A stretch of 40,288 nt of DNA from Eubacteriales bacterium (GCA_030539395.1 JAUNSC010000031.1:1-40288); one strand, 5' to 3'. Positions 8,474 to 18,259 are shown, counted from the first letter of the stretch. Translations and numbers: made by a program. The notes: generated by a model from the letters alone, not told the origin.

Positions 8474-9925
8474 TTAAATTTTTTTTGCAGGGATTTCCAC
8501 CCGAACTTCCGTTCCTTCCTGATAAGTACTTGAAATCCAGATTCCATATTCTGCACCATAATTCAGCTTGATTCTCTGTACTACATTAAACAGTCCAAAG
8601 CCTGACGGATCCCCTGATACATCTTCTTCACCCTTGTTCATCGCTTTCTGAACCCGGACCAGACGTTCTTTTGTCATCCCCAGTCCATCATCGCTTATCA
8701 GAAAGACAAGCCTCCCGGAATCCATCTGCCCGATTACTCTGATGTGGCCTCTGCCACGCTTATTCTTGATCCCGTGATAGAGTGCATTTTCAACCAGCGG
8801 CTGCAATGTCAATTTCAATATCTGATACTGATACATTTCCCTCGGAATATCAATCTCATATTCCAGGATATCCTGATATCGAAACTGCTGTATCTGAAGG
8901 TAACTGCGGATATGTGATTCTTCTTCCTGCACAGTAATATAATCGCGGCCTTTACTTAACGTAGTCCGGAAAAAATCAGAAAGCGCAGATACCATCATAA
9001 TAACCTGCTCTGTCTGATCCGACTCTGCCAACCAGATAATTGCATCCAGCGTATTATATAAAAAATGTGGATTTATCTGAGCCTGCAGCAGTTTCTGCTC
9101 TGTGGCACGCAAATTTAATTGTTCCACCCTGATATCCTCTACCAGGTTTCCGATGCGCTCCACCATCTGGTTAAAACCATCTCCCAGTTCTGCCAGTTCT
9201 TCATCACTGTCCTTTAACTGTGCCCGCACAGCAAAATCCCCGCATCCTGCTTTTCTTGTAACCATACGGAGCTGCTGGATACCATCTGTCAAATGCTTCG
9301 AGATCCTTCGGCTCAAAAACAAGGCTCCCGCCAAAATAAATGTAAAAACAAGTATACTGATACGCAGTGCATTTGCCACATCCGACCGGACGCCCTCACG
9401 CAATGCCTCCAGATTTGTCACTTCATAATATATATATTCCTGAATCTGTTCCTGGATCAGTTCCGTGAGAATGCGGATGTTCAAATCCAGACGCTCCAGA
9501 TTCTTATCATACATACCGCTGATCTGTGCATCCTGCTCAATTTCCTCCACACGATCTTCCAGTGTATCCAAACTTTTGGCAATACGTGTAAGCTGGCTCT
9601 TAGCATAGCCTGTATCTGACTTTTCAGCCAGTTCCCGAAATGTCTGCCGCGCCTGTGTAATCAATTCATGCGGCCTTCCGGTATCTACCAGCTCTGCCGC
9701 GCGTTCCGAATTTACCACAATTACGTACATCGTATAATCCACATCTTCTTTAAAATGGATGTTATACGCATTTGCATGTGTAATATTGTCAACAATACTA
9801 TCATAACGCTCCGAAAACTGATATACCATGGTCAAAAGATAGACTGCCATAACCGTAAATGGTATGATACACACAGCAAGAAGCATATTCAGGCGTTTGT
9901 TTAATGATGTACCCTTATGAAACAT
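8474..9925 (-). CDS. Sensor histidine kinase, YesM family
   Basis: A membrane sensor kinase. TM1 lies near residues 10-33, then an extracytoplasmic helical domain of about 150 residues, TM2 near 188-208, a HAMP linker, then the His_kinase domain with the phosphoacceptor in QAQINPHFLYN (near residue 287) and a C-terminal HATPase with GLGM and GFGLFNV. This architecture is YesM, which pairs with AraC-type regulators and usually senses carbohydrates or their binding proteins. I prefer the ATG at 9925 over the GTG at 9931, which sits right on the stop codon of the regulator gene and has no spacing for a ribosome site. It follows the regulator directly and precedes the transporter, suggesting it controls sugar uptake. 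Confidence 0.9.
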   Translation of the reverse strand: MFHKGTSLNKRLNMLLAVCIIPFTVMAVYLLTMVYQFSERYDSIVDNITHANAYNIHFKEDVDYTMYVIVVNSERAAELVDTGRPHELITQARQTFRELAEKSDTGYAKSQLTRIAKSLDTLEDRVEEIEQDAQISGMYDKNLERLDLNIRILTELIQEQIQEYIYYEVTNLEALREGVRSDVANALRISILVFTFILAGALFLSRRISKHLTDGIQQLRMVTRKAGCGDFAVRAQLKDSDEELAELGDGFNQMVERIGNLVEDIRVEQLNLRATEQKLLQAQINPHFLYNTLDAIIWLAESDQTEQVIMMVSALSDFFRTTLSKGRDYITVQEEESHIRSYLQIQQFRYQDILEYEIDIPREMYQYQILKLTLQPLVENALYHGIKNKRGRGHIRVIGQMDSGRLVFLISDDGLGMTKERLVRVQKAMNKGEEDVSGDPSGFGLFNVVQRIKLNYGAEYGIWISSTYQEGTEVRVEIPAKKI

Positions 9926-9930
9926 AATCA

Positions 9931-11553
9931 CTACTCTTTTCTGCGGTTTTTATATTCCTTGGGACTGCATCCCACAATTTTTTTAAATATGTAACTAAAA
10001 TAATGTGAATCCTTGTAGCCCACCTCATAACCAATTTCCGCTGTCCGCATGCTGGAACACATCAAAAGCTCTTTTGCTTTTTCCAGCCTGACCTGGGTCA
10101 GATATTCCACAAATGTCTTTCCCATCTCTGCACTGAAAATCGCACTGAAGTAACTCGGACTGATATTTACCTGAGAGGCCACTGTATTCAATGACATATC
10201 GTCCTTCTGGTAATTTTCATTGATAAAAATACGTGCCTCTTCAAGAACCGCACTATATTTCTTCATGGAATGGTGATCCCGCAGTTTTAAAGTCTCCTCA
10301 AACAATCTGCCGATCTGCTCCTTCATACTCTGTGCCGAAGATGCAGCCGCTACCATTTCGTTAATATCACGGCAGTTTTCCGGCAATACATCCGTACTTA
10401 TTTTTAAGCTCTGTAAAAAGTCCGATGCAGAAAAATATAAGTCCATGACTACATACTGGCGATACAGAAGGGACTGATAATTCTGCTCACCCACATCCAT
10501 AAAATATTCTTCCAGGAAACTTCCCACTTCCTCCTGTGTACCACTGCGTAAGAATTTGTCCACCAGCTCCCGCTCGGATTTTTTGGAATGAATGCTGCTG
10601 ATATCTATTTTCTCTTCCTCACGCTGATGCAGCTTAATGATATCCGTGGGGCGGATGATTCGGTTCGGCTCACTGAAAAAACGCCCTGCAAAAGCTTTAC
10701 CGGCTTCCTGATAGGAATGAGCGATATCTCCCAAACGATGCTCCACCGTGCCAACACCGCCAAAGTATTCTACTACGGGATACTGCTCCACCAGTTCAAT
10801 CAATTCCCCGGCACATTTTTCCTGACACGCCCTTGCCTCATCATCATCCTGTCCTTTTATCAAAAAGACCCATCCCTCCGGACTTCTCTCAAAAGTCAGT
10901 ACCATGTCCCAGTTCCCGGCTATCTGCGCAATTTTTTCAGAAACCTCCATAAAATCATGGGAACATCCTGTAGAATCACCGCCCTGCATAATCTTAAACA
11001 AAAATACCAAATATGCAGATGCCGTAAAATCCATCCCCACCTTCTGGCCGCCTTCTAAAAGTTCTGCCGTGGAAAGCCGGTTTGCAATCAGTGCATTCCA
11101 AAGTTTTTTCTGCTCAAGATGTACATTCTCTTCCATCTCTTTTTTATAACGCTCCAGCATGCGCTCATGCTCGCGTTCTTTTTCAATGGCTTCCCCTACT
11201 TCTTTAATTGCTTCCAGAAGTTTCACCGAACTGACAGGCTTTAGAAGATAGTTCGTTACGCCGATATTTATTGCAGCCTTGGCATAATCAAAATCATTAT
11301 ACCCGCTGAGGATCAATATTTTGATCTGAGGCAGTTCCTTTTTCACAATACGGCTAAGTTCAAGACCATCCATAAACGGCATTTTGATATCCGTAATCAG
11401 AATATCCGGTTTTTCTTTCTTTATAAGCGGATAGGCCAGCTCTCCGTCGCTGGCCTCTCCTACAAATTCAAATCCTTCTTTTTCCCACGGAATATTATTC
11501 TTAATTCCGTTTCGAATCACTACTTCATCTTCTACCAAAAATACTTTCAGCAT
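9931..11553 (-). CDS. Response regulator with AraC-type DNA-binding domain, YesN family
   Basis: 540 residues. The N-terminal receiver has acidic pocket VEDE, phosphoacceptor D55 in LITDIKMP and conserved Lys in LLKP. A long middle region of unknown fold follows, then a C-terminal AraC/XylS double helix-turn-helix (about 435-535) with the GYKDSHYFSYIFKK and GCSPKEY segments. It is the expected partner of the YesM kinase next to it. It starts 3 nt after the araD stop, so the sensor system is cotranscribed with the arabinose catabolic genes and is probably subject to positive feedback. AraC-domain regulators usually bind direct repeats; likely targets are the araA and binding-protein leaders (inference). 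Confidence 0.92.
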   Translation of the reverse strand: MLKVFLVEDEVVIRNGIKNNIPWEKEGFEFVGEASDGELAYPLIKKEKPDILITDIKMPFMDGLELSRIVKKELPQIKILILSGYNDFDYAKAAINIGVTNYLLKPVSSVKLLEAIKEVGEAIEKEREHERMLERYKKEMEENVHLEQKKLWNALIANRLSTAELLEGGQKVGMDFTASAYLVFLFKIMQGGDSTGCSHDFMEVSEKIAQIAGNWDMVLTFERSPEGWVFLIKGQDDDEARACQEKCAGELIELVEQYPVVEYFGGVGTVEHRLGDIAHSYQEAGKAFAGRFFSEPNRIIRPTDIIKLHQREEEKIDISSIHSKKSERELVDKFLRSGTQEEVGSFLEEYFMDVGEQNYQSLLYRQYVVMDLYFSASDFLQSLKISTDVLPENCRDINEMVAAASSAQSMKEQIGRLFEETLKLRDHHSMKKYSAVLEEARIFINENYQKDDMSLNTVASQVNISPSYFSAIFSAEMGKTFVEYLTQVRLEKAKELLMCSSMRTAEIGYEVGYKDSHYFSYIFKKIVGCSPKEYKNRRKE

Positions 11554-11556
11554 TAC

Positions 11557-12246
11557 TTATTTACCCTGTCCGTAGTACGCATTTGCTCCATGTTTGCGGT
11601 AATAATGTTTATCCTGCAGTTCCTGCGGTGCAGGCGCAACCTGCGGATTGATCATCTCACAGCGTGCTGCCATCTTTGCGACTTCTTCCAGAACCACTGC
11701 ATTATGTACAGCTTCATGTCCGTCTTTACCCCAGGTAAAAGGTCCATGATTTTTGCACAAAACTGCCGGCACTGCTTCATAATCTCTTTCTTTAAAAGTA
11801 TCTACGATCAGAAGACCTGTATTTTTCTCATATTCATCAAACTCCGCACCTGCCAGACATCTTGCACAGGGAACCTCGCCGTAAATATAGTCAGCATGTG
11901 TGGTTCCGTAGCATGGGATACTTCTTCCCGACTGTGCCCAGCTTGTTGCCCATGAAGAATGGGTATGCACTACTCCGCCGATCTTCGGAAATGCTTTATA
12001 CAGTTCGAGATGTGTTGCGGTATCGGAAGAAGGATTATATTTTCCTTCCACCTTGTTTCCATTCAAGTCCATCAGAACCATATCATCCGGTGTCAGTTTG
12101 TCATAATCTACACCACTGGGCTTAATCGCAAAAATACCGGTATCGCGGTCAATCTCACTGACATTTCCCCATGTAAAAGTTACCAGTCCATATTTCGGAA
12201 GAAGCATATTGGCTTCATAAACTCTTTTTTTCAGTTCTTCTAACAT
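11557..12246 (-). CDS. araD: L-ribulose-5-phosphate 4-epimerase
   Basis: Converts L-ribulose 5-phosphate to D-xylulose 5-phosphate, the last step of L-arabinose catabolism before the pentose phosphate pathway. 229 residues, normal family length. Metal-binding histidines are visible as H94 and H96 in VVHTHSSWA and H163 in KNHGPFTWG, and the substrate-binding NPSSDTATH segment is present. AAGGAG lies 7 nt before the ATG. Third gene of the araA-araB-araD run, 22 nt after araB. Confidence 0.95.
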   Translation of the reverse strand: MLEELKKRVYEANMLLPKYGLVTFTWGNVSEIDRDTGIFAIKPSGVDYDKLTPDDMVLMDLNGNKVEGKYNPSSDTATHLELYKAFPKIGGVVHTHSSWATSWAQSGRSIPCYGTTHADYIYGEVPCARCLAGAEFDEYEKNTGLLIVDTFKERDYEAVPAVLCKNHGPFTWGKDGHEAVHNAVVLEEVAKMAARCEMINPQVAPAPQELQDKHYYRKHGANAYYGQGK

Positions 12247-12268
12247 GACGTGTCTCCTTATTTATTTA

Positions 12269-13879
12269 CTAGCTGTTTACCTTCAGGGTTTCCACTGCTG
12301 CCTTTTCTGCCGCCAGCACCGGTACATAGGACTTCATGAATTCTTCAAATCCTGCAATATCTGCCGGATCCGGAGCCATTGTGGATCCTTCCTGTCCTGC
12401 AAACACTTTTTCATTCAGATATGCATCCAGAGTTTCGCCTTCAGCTTTATTCTTCATATAAGAAGCAAGAAGGGCAATACCCCATGCGCCGCCTTCACCG
12501 GCAGTTTCCATAACAGTTACCGGAACATTCATTGCAGCTGCCATGATGCTCTGTCCAACACCTTTTGTCTTAAACAAGCCGCCGTGACCCATCAGACAGT
12601 CAAGCGTCACATTTTCCTGCTGTGTCAAAATATCCATACCGATTTTCAGCGTTGCAACAGAAGAATACAGATTTGCACGCATAAAGTTTGCAAGACTGAA
12701 TTTTGCATTCGGTGTACGAACTACCATCGGGCGGCCTTCTTCCAGGCCAGTGATCGGTTCACCGGAGAAGTAATTATAAGCAATTACACCACCGCAGTCC
12801 CTGTCACCTTCCATAGCTCTGTTATAAAGTGTACCAAACAGTTTGTTCATATCTACTTCCATACCGGAGGCTTCCATAAATTCGCGGAAGATACCAACCC
12901 ACGCATTCAGATCAGATGTACAGTTGTTGCAGTGTACCATAGCAACCAGACTTCCATCCGGTGTTGTTACCATATCCAGTTCCGGATATGCCTTTGACAG
13001 TTCTTTTTCCAGAACAGCCATAAGGAATATGGAAGTACCTGCAGACACATTTCCTGTACGCTGTTTTACGCTGTTAGTAGCCGCCATACCTGTTCCTGCA
13101 TCACCCTCTGCCGGGCAAACCGGAATACCAGCTTCCAGATTACCGCTTACATCCAGTTTCTTTGCGCCTTCTGCTGTCAGTATACCTGCATTCTCGCCTG
13201 CAACCAGGGCCTTCGGAAGGATCTCACGCAGTTTCCATGGATACTGTTTATCTGCAACCAGTGCATCAAACTTATCAATCATAGCCTGGTCATAATCTTT
13301 TTTACTGCAGTCGATCGGGAACATTCCGGATGCATCACCTACGCCCAGTACTTTCTCACCTGTCAGCTGCCAGTGGATATAACCAGCCAGTGTAGTAAAG
13401 AAATCAACATCTTTTACATGCTCTTCTCCATTTAAGATCGCCTGATACAGATGTGCAATGCTCCATCTCTGGGGAATGTTATAATTAAACTCCTTAAACA
13501 GCTTTTCAGATGCTTCTGCCGTCATGGTATTTCTCCATGTACGGAACGGAACAAGAAGTTCACCATCTTTATTAAATGCCATATATCCGTGCATCATAGC
13601 AGAAAATCCGATTGCTCCTATATTTTTCAAAGTGATATCATACTGTTTCTTAACATCAGCCGCCATATCAGCATATGCATCCTGCAGGCCTGTCCAGATA
13701 TCTTCCAGTGTATAAGTCCATACCCCATTGTCCAGACGGTTTTCCCACTCATGGCTTCCCGATGCGACCGGGGCATTCGTGGAGTCAATCAATACTGCTT
13801 TGATACGGGTAGAACCAAACTCAATACCCATAGCGGTTTTCGCATTTAAAATATCCTCTTTGATACGATTGATATCCAT
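12269..13879 (-). CDS. araB: Ribulokinase, FGGY family
   Basis: Phosphorylates L-ribulose to L-ribulose 5-phosphate with ATP. 536 residues, with the N-terminal FGGY fold starting at [17 protein letters not shown] (phosphate-binding turn) and the C-terminal ATPase-fold segments [10 protein letters not shown] and [15 protein letters not shown]. Sequence details differ from the enterobacterial enzyme, so the ribulokinase call rests on the FGGY motifs together with its position between araA and araD. AAGGAGAGG stands before the ATG. It is 12 nt after araA. Confidence 0.93.
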   Translation of the reverse strand: MDINRIKEDILNAKTAMGIEFGSTRIKAVLIDSTNAPVASGSHEWENRLDNGVWTYTLEDIWTGLQDAYADMAADVKKQYDITLKNIGAIGFSAMMHGYMAFNKDGELLVPFRTWRNTMTAEASEKLFKEFNYNIPQRWSIAHLYQAILNGEEHVKDVDFFTTLAGYIHWQLTGEKVLGVGDASGMFPIDCSKKDYDQAMIDKFDALVADKQYPWKLREILPKALVAGENAGILTAEGAKKLDVSGNLEAGIPVCPAEGDAGTGMAATNSVKQRTGNVSAGTSIFLMAVLEKELSKAYPELDMVTTPDGSLVAMVHCNNCTSDLNAWVGIFREFMEASGMEVDMNKLFGTLYNRAMEGDRDCGGVIAYNYFSGEPITGLEEGRPMVVRTPNAKFSLANFMRANLYSSVATLKIGMDILTQQENVTLDCLMGHGGLFKTKGVGQSIMAAAMNVPVTVMETAGEGGAWGIALLASYMKNKAEGETLDAYLNEKVFAGQEGSTMAPDPADIAGFEEFMKSYVPVLAAEKAAVETLKVNS

Positions 13880-13891
13880 TTTTACCTCTCC

Positions 13892-15388
13892 TTATCTGTA
13901 CACGATGCTTCCAAGCTGAAGATCTCTCTTGAAGTTTCTGATCGTAGTGTCTTTATCAATATAAACAGCTTCAATTCCCATAGCTGCTGCCCAGTCTCCC
14001 ATCTGCTCTGCTGTCAGGTCATAGGAGAATGCAGTATGATGAGCGCCGCCTGCCAGGATCCATGCTTCAGCACCTGTCTGAAGATTCGGCTGCGGTGTCC
14101 AGAATGCAGTAGCTACCGGAAGCTTCGGCATCGGTTTTTCAACCTTCTTACACTCTACTTCATTGATGATCAGACGGAAACGGTTTCCAAGATCGATCAG
14201 GGATGTTGCAATTGCAGGTCCTGTCTTAGAAGTATAAACCAGTCTTGCCGGATCCTCTCTGTCACCCATAGAGAGCGGGCAAACTTTGATACCGATCGGT
14301 CCCTCAGCAACTGTCGGGCAAACTTCAAGCATGTGTGCCTGCAGGATACCTTCCTTTCCCGGAACCAGATTATATGTATAGTCTTCCATAAAGGATGTAC
14401 CCTTCGGATTCTTAATGCCGGCAGTCATAATCTTCATAAGTCTTACCATAGCAGCTGTCTTCCAGTCACCTTCGCCGCCAAATCCATAGCCTTTTTCCAT
14501 CAGTCTCTGGATAGCCAGACCCGGAAGCTGTTTCAGCGCGCCAAGATCGCCAAAGTGAGTAACGATTGCCTGATAATTCTTTTCTTCCAGGAATTTTTCA
14601 AAACCAATTTCAATTCCTGCCTGAACTGCCACATGTTTCTTAAACTCTTCCGGATCTCTTCCCTCCAGAATAATATCATATTTACTGTAATATTCTTCTA
14701 CCAGAGTATCAATTTCGTTCTGCGGAACTGCTGCCACATACTCAGCAATTTCATTTACCGGATATGCATCGATTTCCCATCCGAATTTGATCTGAGCCTC
14801 TACCTTATCACCTTCGGTAACAGCAACATTTCTCATATTATCTGCAATACGGCAAACGCGGATATGACTGCTCTCCATGATACCGACAGCAGTGATCATC
14901 CAGCTTGCAATTCTCTCCTGAACTGCCTTGTCTTCCCAATGTCCAACGATAACTTTTCTTTCAATACCCATACGGGATACGATATGTCCGTACTCTCTGT
15001 CCCCGTGAGCAGACTGATTCTCATTCATGAAATCCATATCAATGGTATCATACGGAATCTCGCGGTTAAACTGTGTATGTAAATGCATCAGCGGTTTACG
15101 AAACTCCTGCAGTCCCAAAATCCAGGATTTTGCCGGAGAGAAAGTGTGCATCCATGTGATAACACCTGCACATTCTTCATCTGCATTAGCCTCATTAAAT
15201 GTCTTGCGGATCAGTTCATTTGTGATCAGTGTCGGTTTCCAGATGATCTCATAAGGAAGGACACCAGATTTATTCAATGCCTCCACAATGATTTTGGAGT
15301 GTTCTGCCACATGCTCCAGACACTCATCACCATACAGATCCTGGGAACCGGTACAAAACCAAAACTTATAGTTCTTTGCTGCTTTCAT
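13892..15388 (-). CDS. araA: L-arabinose isomerase
   Basis: Isomerises L-arabinose to L-ribulose with a Mn2+ cofactor, first step of the pathway. The protein starts with the FWFCTGSQDLYG segment typical of AraA and has the two active-site glutamates in FGGEGDWKTAA and FMEDYTYN and the metal-binding histidines in QAHMLEV and GGAHHTAFS. Length of 498 residues is normal. The ATG at 15388 is chosen because GGAGGG lies 8 nt upstream; a seven-codon in-frame extension lacks this signal. First gene of the operon, with a 360-nt upstream region carrying promoter and repeated half-sites, divergent from the XRE gene. Confidence 0.96.
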   Translation of the reverse strand: MKAAKNYKFWFCTGSQDLYGDECLEHVAEHSKIIVEALNKSGVLPYEIIWKPTLITNELIRKTFNEANADEECAGVITWMHTFSPAKSWILGLQEFRKPLMHLHTQFNREIPYDTIDMDFMNENQSAHGDREYGHIVSRMGIERKVIVGHWEDKAVQERIASWMITAVGIMESSHIRVCRIADNMRNVAVTEGDKVEAQIKFGWEIDAYPVNEIAEYVAAVPQNEIDTLVEEYYSKYDIILEGRDPEEFKKHVAVQAGIEIGFEKFLEEKNYQAIVTHFGDLGALKQLPGLAIQRLMEKGYGFGGEGDWKTAAMVRLMKIMTAGIKNPKGTSFMEDYTYNLVPGKEGILQAHMLEVCPTVAEGPIGIKVCPLSMGDREDPARLVYTSKTGPAIATSLIDLGNRFRLIINEVECKKVEKPMPKLPVATAFWTPQPNLQTGAEAWILAGGAHHTAFSYDLTAEQMGDWAAAMGIEAVYIDKDTTIRNFKRDLQLGSIVYR

Positions 15389-15458
15389 AGATATAACCCT
15401 CCTGCACATAATTTTTCATGCCATGCATCCGTTCCTGCAATGGCACAATTATATTTTT

Positions 15459-15488
15459 AGTATACACCGTAATCCTTCCTTTGCACAA
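15459..15488 (-). promoter_or_regulatory. Candidate araA promoter
   Basis: On the minus strand TTGTGC (15483-15488) is followed after 18 nt by TATACT (15459-15464), about 70 nt before the araA start. The -35 match is poor and overlaps one of the TTGTAC-like half-sites, as expected for a regulated promoter. Confidence 0.5.
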
Positions 15489-15506
15489 GCTGTGTTTTCA
15501 TAAATT

Positions 15507-15589
15507 TTGTACACTTTCTTTCGATTTTTGGCGACTTGTACATATAATTTTACCAAAAAAACCGATGTTTATTTTTAATTTATACAAGT
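15507..15589. promoter_or_regulatory. Cluster of TTGTAC-type half-sites upstream of araA
   Basis: Plus-strand TTGTAC occurs at 15507-15512 and 15536-15541. The inverse form TACAAG is at 15584-15589 and GCACAA at 15483-15488. ACTTGTA at 15534 and TACAAGT at 15583 form an inverted pair about 40 nt apart. The core resembles the AraR operator half-site of Bacillus, but no AraR gene is in this window; the YesN regulator or an unlinked AraR could bind. The rest of 15410-15769 is AT-rich and holds no gene. Confidence 0.4.
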
Positions 15590-15769
15590 CCTGTTTTTTC
15601 AGCCGACAACATTTCCATATAAAAAAACAGAAAGAAAACTAATTCATCTGTCTTTTTTATAATATCATTTTATAAACATGAATATAATTAAATATTATAT
15701 GAAAATATATTTTCAGATTCTATATTTCACAACCGCAGATTGTATCATAATAACAGGGTGATGAATTTT

Positions 15770-16111
15770 ATGAATCGTATTAAAGAACTGAGAATAGAAA
15801 AGCATATCACACAGGTTCGCCTCAGCATTGACCTGGAAGTTTCCCAGGAAGCAATCAGCGCCTATGAAGTGGGAAAACATTATCCAAGCGCAAAGTCATT
15901 GATTAAATTGCGGGAAATATTCAACGTCAGTATTGATTATATATTGGGCTTATCTGATCAGAGATGTCCTGTTGTCCGGGCAGACGACCTGAAACCGGAA
16001 GAAGCAGATATAGTTCAGGCATACCGCCGTCTGGATGATGCCGGACGGGAACGTCTGCTTTCCTATATGCAGGGATATCTGGATGCCAGACAGGAAAATA
16101 AAAAGCAATAG
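15770..16111 (+). CDS. XRE-family helix-turn-helix regulator
   Basis: A 113-residue DNA-binding protein, the only intact plus-strand gene here. Residues 1-57 form a Cro/C1-type HTH (MNRIKELRIEKHITQ, then SQEAISAYEVGKHYPS) followed by the SIDYILGLSD segment common to small Firmicute repressors; the C-terminal helix LLSYMQGYLD may dimerise. The ATG at 15770 is chosen because AGGGTGA lies 7 nt upstream; earlier in-frame ATGs lack spacing. It is divergent from araA with a shared 380-nt upstream region, but nothing shows that it regulates arabinose genes. Its stop lies inside the bidirectional terminator shared with yqeY. Confidence 0.85.
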   Translation: MNRIKELRIEKHITQVRLSIDLEVSQEAISAYEVGKHYPSAKSLIKLREIFNVSIDYILGLSDQRCPVVRADDLKPEEADIVQAYRRLDDAGRERLLSYMQGYLDARQENKKQ

Positions 16112-16141
16112 AATCCGTCAAAATTGGATTCTATTGCTTTT
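16101..16141. terminator. Bidirectional terminator between XRE gene and yqeY-like gene
   Basis: A perfect 16-bp stem (16101-16116 with 16126-16141) encloses a 9-nt loop. Both arms end in four A or T, so it can stop transcription from both convergent genes. It includes the last codons of the XRE gene. Confidence 0.9.
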
Positions 16142-16143
16142 TA

Positions 16144-16581
16144 TTATTTGCAAAGTTCTGCAACTACCTGATTGATCACTTTTCCATCTGCTTTCCCTTT
16201 CAGTTCAGCCATAACTGTTTTCATGATCATACCTTTATTTTTTGTAGCCAGTACATCTGCAAACTTTTCCTGTAAAATTGCCTTTACCTCATCTTCTGAC
16301 AAAAGCTTTGGTGCAAATTCCTGCATTACATCATGGCGGAACTGATATTCCGCTTTCAGATCTGCACGTGCGTCCGGGCAGGTATCAATCTGCTCTTTCA
16401 CGGTTTTGATTTCTTTTAAAATTACCTGATCCACCATGGATGCCGGGATATCGTCTCTGCATCCGGCATCAATTCCCGCCTTCTTTACTGCCGAAACCAG
16501 TGCAGAAATAGCATCCTTTCTCGGTTTATCCTTTGCTTTCATAGCAGCGATCATCGCCTGCTGTAATACCGCAAGTTCCAT
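16144..16581 (-). CDS. GatB/YqeY domain protein
   Basis: 145 residues, all YqeY domain, related to the C-terminal tRNA-binding tail of GatB. The family is mostly helical and often annotated as tRNA amidotransferase-like; its exact role is unsettled. The KNKGMIMKTVMAELKGKADGK segment near the C-terminus is characteristic. GAGG lies upstream of the ATG with suitable spacing. Single-gene unit with the shared terminator. Confidence 0.88.
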   Translation of the reverse strand: MELAVLQQAMIAAMKAKDKPRKDAISALVSAVKKAGIDAGCRDDIPASMVDQVILKEIKTVKEQIDTCPDARADLKAEYQFRHDVMQEFAPKLLSEDEVKAILQEKFADVLATKNKGMIMKTVMAELKGKADGKVINQVVAELCK

Positions 16582-16740
16582 ATTATCTACCTCGCTTTTC
16601 CAATATAACCAGTTTTTGCCTGCAAAACTACAGTTCTCCTGAACAGGTATATCTTACTACATTATCATCCGATTTGCAACGTCCCAAATGGCTGTTTACC
16701 GGAAACAGCACAATCCTATAAAACGCTTTTCTCTCCATGG

Positions 16741-16781
16741 AAAAAATGAAGGGCATTCTCCCACCGGGAAAATGCCCTTTT
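16741..16781 (-). terminator. Terminator downstream of the secreted repeat protein gene
   Basis: GGGCATT (16751-16757) pairs with AATGCCC (16771-16777), with an inner TCCC/GGGA pair and one mismatch. On the minus strand it is followed by TTCATTTTTT. It has T residues on the plus side too and could act both ways. Confidence 0.75.
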
Positions 16782-16819
16782 ATCACGATTATTGAATTTC
16801 AGGGTAACTTCTGCCGCAT

Positions 16820-18076
16820 TTAATCCGCATATATTGTTAACGGCACCTCATAATTATATTTTGTATTCTTCAGCCATATCACTAAAATCGATCCATCCTT
16901 TTTCTTTAATGTAACAGACTGATTGTTTTTCAGCCGTGTCTCGCTGTTCCCGGTATGTTTGTATATGTCCACCAGCTTCCAGCCGCTTTTCAGTTTGATG
17001 CTCAGCTTACCCTTTAAGTTGTTTTTAGATATGAATAATCTGGATTTGTTAAATTTGCCTGTATAGTTTTTGGATCCAATCTTGATAGAAGAAAACGGAT
17101 TTTCATATTTGCGCACGGTCACTTTCACAGAATAAGACTTCCATGTTCCGTTTACCTTTATTTTAAAGCTGACCGTTGCTGTTCCCGCCTTCTTCCCTGT
17201 CATAGAAAGAATATCATAAGACAGCTGATCATCTTTCACCATTTTTACAGAAAGGACCTTGCTGTTGCTGACCTTTACCTGTCCATACTGCAGAGGAACG
17301 CCCTCGCTTTCCAGAGAAAAACCTGCATTCATGTATTTTGCACCGTAAATGACTGTCAGTTCCGTTGGAATGTATGGTTCCTCTACTTTATCCGGTGCAG
17401 CTTCTCTTTGCGGAACGCTGATGGTGTATGTTTTTCTGATATCGCCCTCTTTACGCCATATCGTTATTTCGATATACTGATTCTGTCCAATATTTACTGT
17501 CGCTCCATTTTTCACACTCTTCAGTGCGGAGCCACTTCCCGGCGCACCTTTGCAGAGCTTCAAGCTTTCCAGTTTCCAGCCGCTTCTCAGTTTAATATTC
17601 AGCTTCCCGCTCAAATCCCTGGCAACCGTGTAATTTAAATCGGCAGTTTTACTTGCAAATCTTTCCGCATAACTTCTGGAACCGATTTTCAGGGTTGTAA
17701 ACGGATTCTGGAATTTTGCCACAGTGACCTTCACTGAATATTTTACCGTTTTTCCATTCACCTTCAGGTCAAATTTCAGCGTAGTAGTTCCCTTTTTTTT
17801 CGCCTGAATGCTGATCGTATAAAACGCTTTGCCGTTTCCATCCCTGCCGGTATCTGACCTGGCGCTGATGATACTCTTATTTCCCACTTTTATATTTGTC
17901 GCCTTAAAAGTAGCTCCCTGGTCATTTACCAGAATGATTCCTCCGCCCATTCCCTCAATCAGGGATAACTTCTTTACAACCTTTGGCGCCGAAGCAGCAA
18001 ATGCGGTCGTTCCCAGCATCACAACCATCAGCAATGTAAAGACTATTTTTGTGATCAATGCTCTTTTTTTACTCAT
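16820..18076 (-). CDS. Secreted protein with two homologous Ig-like repeat halves, function unknown
   Basis: 418 residues with a Sec signal peptide (hydrophobic 10-26, likely cut after AFA27). The mature protein is a tandem duplication. Half one (about 33-215) and half two (about 235-418) share KVNGKTVKYSVKVTV / KVNGTWKSYSVKVTV, QNPFTTLKIGS / ENPFSSIKIGS and GKLNIKLRSGWKLE / GKLSIKLKSGWKLV. The beta-rich, Lys-rich pattern resembles bacterial Ig-like domains of Clostridia surface proteins. No cell-wall anchor (LPXTG, SLH, choline-binding) is visible, so it may be released or bind the wall by charge. A good AGGAGGG site precedes the ATG. Separate unit between the trp operon and yqeY. Confidence 0.75.
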   Translation of the reverse strand: MSKKRALITKIVFTLLMVVMLGTTAFAASAPKVVKKLSLIEGMGGGIILVNDQGATFKATNIKVGNKSIISARSDTGRDGNGKAFYTISIQAKKKGTTTLKFDLKVNGKTVKYSVKVTVAKFQNPFTTLKIGSRSYAERFASKTADLNYTVARDLSGKLNIKLRSGWKLESLKLCKGAPGSGSALKSVKNGATVNIGQNQYIEITIWRKEGDIRKTYTISVPQREAAPDKVEEPYIPTELTVIYGAKYMNAGFSLESEGVPLQYGQVKVSNSKVLSVKMVKDDQLSYDILSMTGKKAGTATVSFKIKVNGTWKSYSVKVTVRKYENPFSSIKIGSKNYTGKFNKSRLFISKNNLKGKLSIKLKSGWKLVDIYKHTGNSETRLKNNQSVTLKKKDGSILVIWLKNTKYNYEVPLTIYAD

Positions 18077-18210
18077 ATGCTCTTCCCTCCTGCTCTGTTT
18101 TCTGTTAATTCAAATATAAACTATTACTTATTTCAAAGCAAGCAGATTTTCCAAATTCTGTCTGCTTCCAGCAGACTGCAAATGCCTGCTTTCTGTAATT
18201 GTCCCACCTG

Positions 18211-18258
18211 TAAAAAGAGAGGAGACAGGCCCTTAATCCCAGGTTCTGTCCCCTCTCT
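18211..18258 (-). terminator. Terminator of the trp operon
   Basis: AGAGAGG and GACAG (18216-18228) pair with CTGTC and CCTCTCT (18246-18258) with a single A-C mismatch; five T residues follow on the minus strand. The stem starts one base after the trpA stop codon. Confidence 0.85.
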
Positions 18259-18259
18259 C

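Noticed and set aside
14036-15082. Long plus-strand ORF (348 codons) opposite araA
   Set aside because: Shadow of araA: no ribosome site, Cys- and Ser-rich nonsense composition, no recognisable motif.
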